A stretch of 64,000 nucleotides of DNA. Origin: Colwellia sp. (GTDB lineage: Bacteria; Pseudomonadota; Gammaproteobacteria; Enterobacterales; Alteromonadaceae). The stretch is taken from NCBI GenBank assembly GCA_013215465.1, contig JABSOW010000009.1, positions 95,162-159,161 on the forward strand. The letters run 5' to 3'. The position numbers and the translations under genes were made by a program. Shown here in pieces: positions 52,166 through 60,333 of this stretch. The notes below the pieces were generated by a model. That model saw only the letters and a list, made by a program, of their open reading frames with translations, ran no database searches and was not told the origin of the DNA. Numbering within the stretch: the stretch's first letter is position 1; the number at the start of each line of letters is the position of its first letter.

Positions 52166-52687
52166 TTATCTTGATAATTTTTTACTGACTCTTTTTTTCC
52201 ATGCTTTTATCACACGGTAACGCCATAAACCTTGGATGCTAAGGTAGCCAAGTATGGCAAAAGTTACCGCTAAAACCCCACAACCTAATAAAAACGCAGG
52301 GCCAATGGTTGATAAACTATCAATGACCCATTGCCAACTTGCTTCAAAGTTAAACTCTTGAGTAGTTGTGCCTATTAACCAGGCTCCAACCATGTAACAA
52401 GCGTAAAATATTGCCGGCATAGTTAATGGATTTGTTAGCCAGACTATAGCAATTGAAATAGGCAGATTAGAATGTACTAAAATTGCGGTACCTGCAGCTA
52501 AAACCATTTGAAAAGGCACAGGTATAAAAGCAAAAAACAAACCAACGGCAAAAGCTTTGGCAACTGAATGACGATTCATATGCCATAAGTGAGGATTATG
52601 TAGCAGGTTACCAAAAATTTTTAAATATTTATTATCTTTAATACTTTGGCTGTCTGGCATTAAGCGTTTAATTAGTTTTTTTGGCAT
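52166..52687 (-). CDS. DUF2062 membrane protein
   Basis: This small inner-membrane protein of the DUF2062 family starts MPKKLIKRLMPDSQSI. It has the family motif HLWHMNRHSVAKAFAVGLFFAFIPVPFQM, two to three transmembrane segments, and a basic tail. The frame is open to 52756, but Met at 52687 gives the conserved MPKK start. The gene is divergent from comEC, an arrangement common in gammaproteobacteria. Function unknown. Confidence 0.85.
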   Translation of the reverse strand: MPKKLIKRLMPDSQSIKDNKYLKIFGNLLHNPHLWHMNRHSVAKAFAVGLFFAFIPVPFQMVLAAGTAILVHSNLPISIAIVWLTNPLTMPAIFYACYMVGAWLIGTTTQEFNFEASWQWVIDSLSTIGPAFLLGCGVLAVTFAILGYLSIQGLWRYRVIKAWKKRVSKKLSR

Positions 52688-52757
52688 ATATTTACTACTA
52701 TTTATAAACTCTGTATTCAAACTAACGCTGTAACAGTATAGGAATATTTCGTTCACT

Positions 52758-54098
52758 ATGGATTGGTGGCTAGCTAGTTTTTTTCTTGGATCTATATTGT
52801 CACTATTTTTGCCAATAGTGCCAGATATTTTTGTGCTATTTTTACTTATTTTACTTTCAATCCTCCTTTTTTCTTACAAACCACTTCGTTTAAGCTCTGG
52901 TTTATTCTTTGGCGCTAGCTGGATGTTATGTAATGCTTTTAATTATCAAAACCTCTGGCAAGAAAATAATTTACAGCCACTAGCAATAGCGGCAACACCC
53001 CAATGGATACAAGGAAAGGTGAGCAGCTTACAATCTTCAGCAGCTTTTAATGAAATTAATCATGATAAACAAACGCTACGTTTTAATTTTAATGTTACCC
53101 ATATTAATACAAAAAAGCTGCAGACCAGCATAAAAATACGATTAAGTTGGAAAAAACCTCCGTTTTCTGTACAGCAAGGGCAAATTGTTAAGTTAAAAGT
53201 AAAATTTAAGCCTGCACATGGCTTGGCCAATATTGGCGGCTTTAGTTATCAAACTTGGCTGAGGAGTAAGCGTATTATTGCCACAGGCTATGTCATTAAC
53301 CATCAAGAAAATAAAGTGTTAATGACAATAATCTCAATACGGCAACAACTTTTTAATACCTATAAAGGTTTATTGCCTGAAGATAAGTTATCACCTTTAT
53401 TACTGGCGCTAGGTTTTGGCTCTCGTAGTGAATTAACTAAACAGTTATGGCAAGTATTACAAACAACAGGAACCGGTCATCTTATTGCTATTTCAGGTTT
53501 ACATATTGGCTTAGTAGCTACCGGTAGCTACTTTTTTATTATGCTATTCATTCGATTATTACCCTTAAATCTTTGCAATAATTTACGTTTGTTTCAAACG
53601 ATTAATATTCGCTACGGTGCTATCGCAATAAGTTTGTCCGTGGCAATACTCTATGGTTATTTAGCGGGCTTTTCTTTGCCAACAATACGTGCTTTGTTGA
53701 TGTTAAGCCTTTATTGGTTGACACGGGTGTTAAGTTTTCATATTTCAATAAAGCGCTGGATGTTACTAACGTTATTTTTGTTAACATTAACGACACCTTT
53801 TAGTTTATTTACTGCTAGTTTTTGGTTATCTGTTTATGCCGTTACTATTATCTTTCTGACGTTGTGGCGTTTTAAAGATCTGCTCAAGCGAGGCAATACT
53901 GTTTGGCGTTTTATTAAAGGTTTATTTGTTATTCAATTCAGTTTAACGGTGATGTTATTACCGATTAGCGCGGTGTTTTTTCAGCAAGTTTCCTTAGTCG
54001 CGTTGTTGGCTAATATAGTAGCAGTACCTTGGATGAGCTTTTTTAGTTATGATGTATATAAAAAACGTAAAGAAAGTTCTGTGCCTTACCCTTTGTAA
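52758..54098 (+). pseudogene. comEC: comEC, interrupted after the competence-domain core
   Basis: ComEC/Rec2 forms the inner-membrane channel for DNA uptake. Residues 1-428 are normal: N-terminal helices, the DUF4131 OB-like domain (about 80-200), and the Competence domain with GTGHLIAISGLHIGLV. The family continues for some 300 more residues (rest of the domain plus a metallo-beta-lactamase domain). Here the frame leaves the family after AVPWMSFF at about 54043 and ends after 18 unrelated residues. The break coincides with the start of the recombinase island, so the gene is disrupted by insertion. The missing part should lie beyond the island, outside the window. Confidence 0.88.
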
Positions 54099-54185
54099 TT
54101 TATGTACTATCTGTAGAAAGACCTTGACAAAACACCGGATTCTCATCAATATATAAAATATTGTTATTTGGTTGGATGTTTTGTA

Positions 54186-55475
54186 ATGGATATAAAAGTT
54201 CGTCTTTGCAGATATTGGGATGGGAGAATGATTGCTGATGTTCTGGACATGGACACCATGTTGCCCTTCGATTTTTTTCTCTCAACTTTTCTTCGGAGTC
54301 AGTATGACACGTATAATTCGATGTCAGCGGCTGCTTACGCGCTGCTATTTAGTATTCAACACTTCGAAAGATCTGGTATAGATATTACTGAGCGCATAGC
54401 TGGTGGAGAGTTCTTTACACAAGACGAGTACGAAGAATTTATATCTAACTGCAAATTTACCAAGGAAAAAGTCTTAGAGCTCAGCGTTAAAAGTGTGCGC
54501 AGTTTTGAGTCACTTTCAACTAAGCAGAACGATAATCTGATTTACGCAACAAGTCAGAGTCAAAAACTGGTCGGAGAGGGTACGAAAAAAGGAAGACTGT
54601 CATATTTTAAAGACTATATATCGTATTTATATAAACTACACCATGGCGCTGTTCAAGTACCTCTTGACGTGAAAGAGCGTTTTGAAGATTTTGAGAAAAT
54701 AATGTCAGATGACATTAAAAAGATAAAAATAACAAACAAAACTACCATCGACCCGTTCGAGCAGGCCATTCCAACTGATAAATATTTCGAAATACTTGAG
54801 GTTGTGCAGCCCTCTAGCGAGTTAAATCCATTTATGCCTTCCTCTCGACTTCGCAACCAATTGATTATACAGATTTTAAATGAGACGCCAATTCGCATAG
54901 GCGCTTTGTGTAAATTGAAAATAAGCGATCTACGAGAAGATAATGGACCGCCTCGATTTCATGTTACGAGAACGCAAAACGATATTAACGATTCTCGACC
55001 TCGCGTTGCTTGTCAAAAAACGAACGAACACATATCCTCCTTGTCCGACGTAACGTTTAAAAAGTTGATGTTGTATATAAAAACAGACCGTGAGCAATAT
55101 GATGATGCAAAAAAGCACGACTTTATTTTTGTGAGCAGCAAAGGAACTTGTGGGAAGCCGCTTGCAATGGCCTCCGTTCAAAGCATGCTAAAGGTACTTT
55201 CTGGTGCGATAGGTTTTCATTTGCATTGCCATTTATTTAGATATAAATGGCAAGAAATATTTGAAGTGCAGGCTGTTGAGATGGGGTACACATTTGAACA
55301 AATCAATGACATGCGTACACAGGCGAGTGGTTGGGTCGAAGGCTCTATAATGAACAAGAAATATAATGAATTTAGAAACGCAGTGCTGGTGGGTGAACTC
55401 AATAAAATACGTCAATCTGAGTTTGTGCCTAATATGGACAAACACAAAAAAAACACCACAAAAGGAAGTAAGTAA
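54186..55475 (+). CDS. Tyrosine recombinase/integrase 1 of the island (IntA-like)
   Basis: This site-specific recombinase of about 429 aa has the first catalytic Arg in TPIRIGALCKL (about residue 237), the HxxR pair as HLFR (His349, Arg352), Trp383 in the second His/Trp position (ASGW), and the nucleophile Tyr393 in NKKYNEF. It is thus probably active. The frame is open from a TTG at 54168; ATG 54186 with GGA nine bases upstream is preferred. It is the first gene after the comEC break and overlaps the next gene by one base (TAATG). Confidence 0.82.
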   Translation: MDIKVRLCRYWDGRMIADVLDMDTMLPFDFFLSTFLRSQYDTYNSMSAAAYALLFSIQHFERSGIDITERIAGGEFFTQDEYEEFISNCKFTKEKVLELSVKSVRSFESLSTKQNDNLIYATSQSQKLVGEGTKKGRLSYFKDYISYLYKLHHGAVQVPLDVKERFEDFEKIMSDDIKKIKITNKTTIDPFEQAIPTDKYFEILEVVQPSSELNPFMPSSRLRNQLIIQILNETPIRIGALCKLKISDLREDNGPPRFHVTRTQNDINDSRPRVACQKTNEHISSLSDVTFKKLMLYIKTDREQYDDAKKHDFIFVSSKGTCGKPLAMASVQSMLKVLSGAIGFHLHCHLFRYKWQEIFEVQAVEMGYTFEQINDMRTQASGWVEGSIMNKKYNEFRNAVLVGELNKIRQSEFVPNMDKHKKNTTKGSK

Positions 55476-57205
55476 TGGGTGAAATCATAAAAATAGACAC
55501 CCCTCTGTCGCTTTTGCAATCCATCTCAATAGAAGATATAGAGAACACTTATGTAGGGCGGAGGAGGTTCAAGGCAAAAAATGATGCGTATGAATTTGAT
55601 TTGTTCAGCAATAACTGGCTACTTGAACTTAATAGCACAATTGACCTTAGTTCGTTGTCAGAGAGTGGTTTATCTGCAAAGGCAGAGTTAATGCTACGAC
55701 GCATACTGGCGATTCGTGCAAGTACGTTGGCATTTGGCACAGTTAAGAACGGTTACCTTGCTCTGGTGTATTTTTCTCCTGCTTTTAATGGCAATTTTCA
55801 ATTTCAAAAAACATACAATCAAGCGAGCGAATCCTTTAAACAAAGAGTTCAGGATGTGTTTAGCTCTGTCGCAAAGTTAAAAGGCAGAAGTGAAAATGAA
55901 ATCAAGGATTATTTTAGTGATATAGTTGAATTTTTAGACAATCAAGAATTTCAGAACCGTAACAACAAGCAAAATATCATGCACCCGACGAAAGGGAGCT
56001 ATACAGACGAGGAATACAAAACGTTAAGTGAATATATTCGAACCCATACTATCAGCGTTGTTGAACAATGCATGTTGCCCAATGTGCGTAGAAGTTTAGA
56101 TAATGGAAAAAGTCTTGTTATTGCTCGGTTTAGCACTGTCATAATGCTTCACCTGCTAATCTCACTGGTCAGGCGTCCAGTCCAGCTCTGGCAGATGAAA
56201 TGGTCAGACATACTCCCCGTAGGTGTGAGTTTTAGTAGTATCGACGCTATAAAGGCGGGGGGAGAGGTTGAAAATGAGCAGATGTTTAGCGATGTAGAAC
56301 AATTTCATATTCGCACATTCAAAGGCAAAGAAGGGTTGTTTCGAAAGAACGTTGAGTCCCGTAGCCATCGCATTGAGCCTGATTTGTCGACTCTTCTTGA
56401 TATTTACAGAGCAAAATATCAAGAAGCATTTAAAGAAAATTTGGCAGAGCAAGGTATAGAGCTGAGTAAGGTCGAGTGGGTAGAAATAATGTTTCGCAGC
56501 CCAGTTTGCGTGGGGGATGGTTTTTTTAAGAGTAAATTTAATGACAAAGAGGAGTTATTTAGTACGCTTGGTCATCATTCAGCTTCATTGCATCCTAAAC
56601 ATAATAACTTACGAGTCCGAATTTCAGCTTTATTTATAACGGCAGGTTTGTCGAGCGAAAGAGTTAGTCTTTTAAGCTTGACGAATAACCGTCATCGACA
56701 CACTATTTTAACCCACGGTGTACTTGATGGGTTATCGAAGGAACAGCTGTCATGCATCACAGGCGTAACTATAGCTGCTGTAACGCCCTATCTTGACTTA
56801 ACACTTCAAGCTCGATTACTTATCGATGATGCATTTGCAAAACAAAAAATGTTTAAGCAATTTGCCACGGGTGGGGTTTCAGTGCTTCAGCAACAAGATA
56901 GTTTTAAAGTGCTGAATGAATTTGATGAAGAAATGGGATTTATCAAAAAACAGCAAGATTGTTCGAGTTGTAAAGCGAACATCGGGAAGCCGCTAGGGTG
57001 CTATGGTTGTGATAATTTCCGCCCCTTTTTTGAGGCTGACCACTCGGCAAACCTCAATAAACTTGAACGAAAATTAGAGCTAAACAAAGATTCGACGCCA
57101 AATACCTTAAAACCTATCCAACGCGCAATTATTTTTGCTAGAGCAACCATCTCTGTTTGCAACGACATTAAACTATCAAAAAAAGGACTTGCAAATGGGG
57201 ATTAA
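55475..57205 (+). CDS. Tyrosine-recombinase-fold protein 2, degenerate active site (Tfp-like)
   Basis: The 576-aa protein has a recombinase fold in its middle and C-terminal parts: Arg in LVRRPVQLWQMKWSDI, a box-II segment NRHRHTILTHG and a Tyr in TPYLDLT. The His of HxxR is replaced (Asn at -3) and the second His/Trp position is Thr/Val (ITGVT), so catalysis is doubtful. A zinc-finger-like CxxC-x9-CxxC (residues 496, 499, 509, 512) follows. It fits the accessory 'tyrosine-recombinase-fold' protein of such elements. It overlaps the third recombinase by 11 bp. Confidence 0.75.
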   Translation: MGEIIKIDTPLSLLQSISIEDIENTYVGRRRFKAKNDAYEFDLFSNNWLLELNSTIDLSSLSESGLSAKAELMLRRILAIRASTLAFGTVKNGYLALVYFSPAFNGNFQFQKTYNQASESFKQRVQDVFSSVAKLKGRSENEIKDYFSDIVEFLDNQEFQNRNNKQNIMHPTKGSYTDEEYKTLSEYIRTHTISVVEQCMLPNVRRSLDNGKSLVIARFSTVIMLHLLISLVRRPVQLWQMKWSDILPVGVSFSSIDAIKAGGEVENEQMFSDVEQFHIRTFKGKEGLFRKNVESRSHRIEPDLSTLLDIYRAKYQEAFKENLAEQGIELSKVEWVEIMFRSPVCVGDGFFKSKFNDKEELFSTLGHHSASLHPKHNNLRVRISALFITAGLSSERVSLLSLTNNRHRHTILTHGVLDGLSKEQLSCITGVTIAAVTPYLDLTLQARLLIDDAFAKQKMFKQFATGGVSVLQQQDSFKVLNEFDEEMGFIKKQQDCSSCKANIGKPLGCYGCDNFRPFFEADHSANLNKLERKLELNKDSTPNTLKPIQRAIIFARATISVCNDIKLSKKGLANGD

Positions 57206-59483
57206 TGACTATCAAACAAATTTAGAGAATTTAATAAGATCAACACAAGAAAAAAACGATATTTCGCATATAAAGGGTATAAATGGAGAGGCGACATGGG
57301 GCGATAATGCTTGGCAGGTCACAGATGCCAAAGGCAAGAGCATAAATCTGTATTTTATTGGCACTTCTTATTGTCTCCGCAATCTACAAATGGCGGAGAA
57401 GGTTATCTCTTTTTCAGAGCGACTTCGCCATGTTGCAATGGTTTATGTGCTTGATACTATTTTACCTAAAAAGATAAGTTTAGCGGTAAAACAAGAACAC
57501 CTGTTAAGTGCACGACATGTACTGCAAGGCATAGAAATACTTGATGATATCAATGCTGAATACATAAAAAAGCTTGATAGTAGGTGTTCAAAATCCACCA
57601 GCAGGCATCATAAAGTAGTAACTTTTATTGAATGGTTGCAGAAAAAAAAGCTTATCAACCCATTTCTAAAAATGAAAAAGCTGAAAAATGGAACTTCATC
57701 TGGTGATGAAATCCTTAGAAAAAGAGCGAAGAACATCCCTAGTGAGAAGGTGCTCTCGGCCTTAGGCGCGATTTTTTATGACACTATAGTGGAAGATGAA
57801 AAAAAATGGGATTTACACCCGCTTACCGTCCAGCGTGACGCAGTTGCTTGCTCCATGGTCGTATTATGTTTAGCTGCACCTAACCGCATGATGGCTGAGG
57901 TTCCTATCCTTGACTCTCAATTATTACAAGTCCACACAGGTAAAATCGACGGTAAATCAAAAACCGTTAACTACGTAAACTGGAAAGGCTCGAAAGGGTT
58001 TAAAGACAACAATAACCATATTTTAGCTGTACTTGCCCCTGCTGTTGAGCGTTCATTAAAGTATATGAAGAAGGCCACAGAGCCTGGTCGCGTACTCGCA
58101 CGATTTTATACAAAGCCTAGTGCGCCATTAAAGGATATATTGTTGACGTTTAAGCCTACAAAGAAAAATATGAACTATATCAAACCAAATCTTGACCAGC
58201 CCATTAATTTGTTGGCTTTGGGCACACTGTTGGGATTTTATGATGGACTCAAGGATAAGAAAATTAAGGTCGCTGCCGGAACAGTCGGCGCTTCAAAAGA
58301 AGAGGTTTATATACAAGGCAAACTTTGCAAAGGTGCGTACTTTGTTAAAGAAATTGCCGCGATTACAGAGGACGATGTTATTCTTGTTGGGCAAATCACA
58401 TCAAATCTCTTATTTGGTTATGGAATTAAGATAGATACAGTTTTTAGCAACATCACATTAGCGTTAAAAGACATGCAACGTCAGTGGATAGACTTTGCAA
58501 CCAAAGAGCATCCTCACTTTCCCATAATGCACTCAAAGACCAAAGGAGGGAAAGTGGACGCAAGGCATGCGCTTTTTGCCCTAAATGGTTACCAAATGAA
58601 ATATAATGGACAGACTTTTAAAGGGTTCCGTAGTTTTTATAGTATCATTCCGCCAGATGTAATAGGGACTGCTGTTGCAAAAGATTTGAGCGGTGATATA
58701 TTTCAAAAAAACAATTTTAGTGATGAATTTCGTCTCACCCCCCATCAATTACGGCATCTGCTCAACGACACGGGCGAGAAGCTCGGTATACCACATGAAA
58801 TACTCAATTTGTGGAGTGGTCGAGTGTCTCCTGAGCAGTTGTTAAATTACATCTATAAAACCGACGCAGAAAAGGCGGATTTGATTTCAGATATCATGTT
58901 CAAAACGGGCAAGGTTACCGAAGAAGAGGCGGTTCAATCAATCCGTGTTGTTAGTTGTGAAAGATACAAAAAGACGATTCATGACATTGCCTCTGTAACA
59001 TCAACCGGAGTTTGTGTTCAAAATTTAACACTAACACCTTGTTCCTACTTTAATGATTTTGAGTCTCAATGCTCCCTGTGCTCATCCTCGTGCCACGTAG
59101 CGCATGACGAGGAAGCCATCTGTTTTCTTCAAAAAGATATTGAATTCCAACGCAGTCGGCTAGATGATGTTGTAAAAAAGGACAATTTCCACTTTAGCAA
59201 AGGAGCGCAAAAGTGGTTTAAGGCGCACTATAAAAATACAGAGGCGCTAGAGCAGTTAGTCGCACTAATGAAAGACCCAAACATAAAAAAAGGCTCTATT
59301 ATCCGCCTTGTTCACAAAAGTAATGAGTTCCGTATTACCGACCTTGATGTGCTTAAAGTTGAGTGCAAGCCGTTGCTTCGAATAAATGAAGAAGAAGAGT
59401 TAACTAAAGCACTAGCATTAAAAACCGATTGTGAAAAAGAAGACTCGCTAGACGAATTGAGCAAATTACTAGGGATGACTTAA
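57195..59483 (+). CDS. Large tyrosine recombinase 3 of the island (IntB-like)
   Basis: The 762-aa protein has a C-terminal catalytic part with Arg in AAPNRMMAEVPIL, HQLR (His517-Arg520), Trp540 in LWSGR and candidate nucleophiles Tyr552/Tyr554 in LLNYIYKT. All catalytic positions are occupied, so it is probably active. A cysteine-rich C-terminal region (CSYFNDFESQCSLCSSSCHV) suggests a zinc-binding module. The start at ATG 57195 follows AAAAGGA; the longer open frame from 57135 is inside the preceding gene. The next gene follows after 1 bp. Confidence 0.8.
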   Translation: MGINDYQTNLENLIRSTQEKNDISHIKGINGEATWGDNAWQVTDAKGKSINLYFIGTSYCLRNLQMAEKVISFSERLRHVAMVYVLDTILPKKISLAVKQEHLLSARHVLQGIEILDDINAEYIKKLDSRCSKSTSRHHKVVTFIEWLQKKKLINPFLKMKKLKNGTSSGDEILRKRAKNIPSEKVLSALGAIFYDTIVEDEKKWDLHPLTVQRDAVACSMVVLCLAAPNRMMAEVPILDSQLLQVHTGKIDGKSKTVNYVNWKGSKGFKDNNNHILAVLAPAVERSLKYMKKATEPGRVLARFYTKPSAPLKDILLTFKPTKKNMNYIKPNLDQPINLLALGTLLGFYDGLKDKKIKVAAGTVGASKEEVYIQGKLCKGAYFVKEIAAITEDDVILVGQITSNLLFGYGIKIDTVFSNITLALKDMQRQWIDFATKEHPHFPIMHSKTKGGKVDARHALFALNGYQMKYNGQTFKGFRSFYSIIPPDVIGTAVAKDLSGDIFQKNNFSDEFRLTPHQLRHLLNDTGEKLGIPHEILNLWSGRVSPEQLLNYIYKTDAEKADLISDIMFKTGKVTEEEAVQSIRVVSCERYKKTIHDIASVTSTGVCVQNLTLTPCSYFNDFESQCSLCSSSCHVAHDEEAICFLQKDIEFQRSRLDDVVKKDNFHFSKGAQKWFKAHYKNTEALEQLVALMKDPNIKKGSIIRLVHKSNEFRITDLDVLKVECKPLLRINEEEELTKALALKTDCEKEDSLDELSKLLGMT

Positions 59484-59484
59484 T

Positions 59485-59895
59485 ATGGCATTACCAAGCC
59501 TAGACACGCAACAAGTACGTAAAATTGAAACGTTAATAGCTAGATGGCAGATGAGACTCACATGGGGGTTACTCGTAGATCGTATCAAAAGCGACCTTGA
59601 TATTGATACAACTCGACAAACACTTAACTCTTACAAGTCTATCTATAATGAATACTGTGAGAAAAAGCAGGCGCTGCGTGGTAAGCCTAGCGATGAATTC
59701 ATTAAGTTTGTTAAAGAAGATGAGAATACCTACAAGCGAATAAAAAAGCTCGAAGATAACGTGGCCTCACAAGAAAAGAAAATAGAAATACTTACGGCCT
59801 ACATCGGAAGGATTGGCGATGCAGCAAAGCTAAACCCCTCATTGTTGGCTTTGTTAAATAAAATGCGGCGTGAAATGAGTATTAAGGGAGGATAA
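59485..59895 (+). CDS. Small coiled-coil protein of the island (Srap-like)
   Basis: The 136-aa protein has an N-terminal helix-turn-helix-like part (RWQMRLTWGLLVDRIKSDLD) and a coiled coil (about residues 75-110, KKLEDNVASQEKKIEILTAY). It has no enzyme motif. Its position straight after the third recombinase corresponds to the small recombination auxiliary protein of related elements; that role is inferred from position. It ends directly before the next ATG. Confidence 0.6.
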   Translation: MALPSLDTQQVRKIETLIARWQMRLTWGLLVDRIKSDLDIDTTRQTLNSYKSIYNEYCEKKQALRGKPSDEFIKFVKEDENTYKRIKKLEDNVASQEKKIEILTAYIGRIGDAAKLNPSLLALLNKMRREMSIKGG

Positions 59896-60333
59896 ATGGC
59901 TGAAACAGGTGGTCAAAAAAACATTAGGTTATTCAAGGAATGGCGCGAAAAGCTGACCGATAAGGAATTAGTAGGTTTTATTCGAGGAGGCAATCTGAAC
60001 CGCACCACAGTGGCAAAAGCGTGTGGTTTCTCTAAATCGTCTTGGGGTTCAAACAAAGACCTTCTTGATGAGCTAGAAGCGTTAGAAATAGAGCTAAGAG
60101 GAAGAGGAGTCTTGGGTAAACCTAAAGGCAAAGGTGAAAAAGGAGGCGCTGCTGATACTCTTAATTCAAAAAGTAAAGACATAACGACAGGGGCTATAGG
60201 CGTTGCAGAGGCAGCGAAACTGCATCAACGCATCCTTGAGCTTGAATCAGAAAATGAAGCTCTTAAAGGTAATTACGGGCGTTTTAGCGAAGTGGCTGAG
60301 GTCTATCGCCGCTTAGGGCAAATAAAATCATGA
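59896..60333 (+). CDS. Second small DNA-binding-like coiled-coil protein
   Basis: The 145-aa protein has an N-terminal helix-turn-helix-like region (LNRTTVAKACGFSKSSWGSN), a basic Gly/Lys linker (GKPKGKGEKGG), and a C-terminal coiled coil (QRILELESENEALKGNYG). The layout resembles KfrA-like or transposon accessory DNA-binding proteins. It overlaps the helicase gene by 4 bp (ATGA). Its similarity in layout to the preceding gene suggests that the two may work together. I recognise no defined family. Confidence 0.55.
   Translation: MAETGGQKNIRLFKEWREKLTDKELVGFIRGGNLNRTTVAKACGFSKSSWGSNKDLLDELEALEIELRGRGVLGKPKGKGEKGGAADTLNSKSKDITTGAIGVAEAAKLHQRILELESENEALKGNYGRFSEVAEVYRRLGQIKS

Noticed and set aside
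54100..54285. Minus-strand frame at the left end of the island
   Set aside because: It overlaps the start of the first recombinase, is short and matches no family; it is probably spurious.
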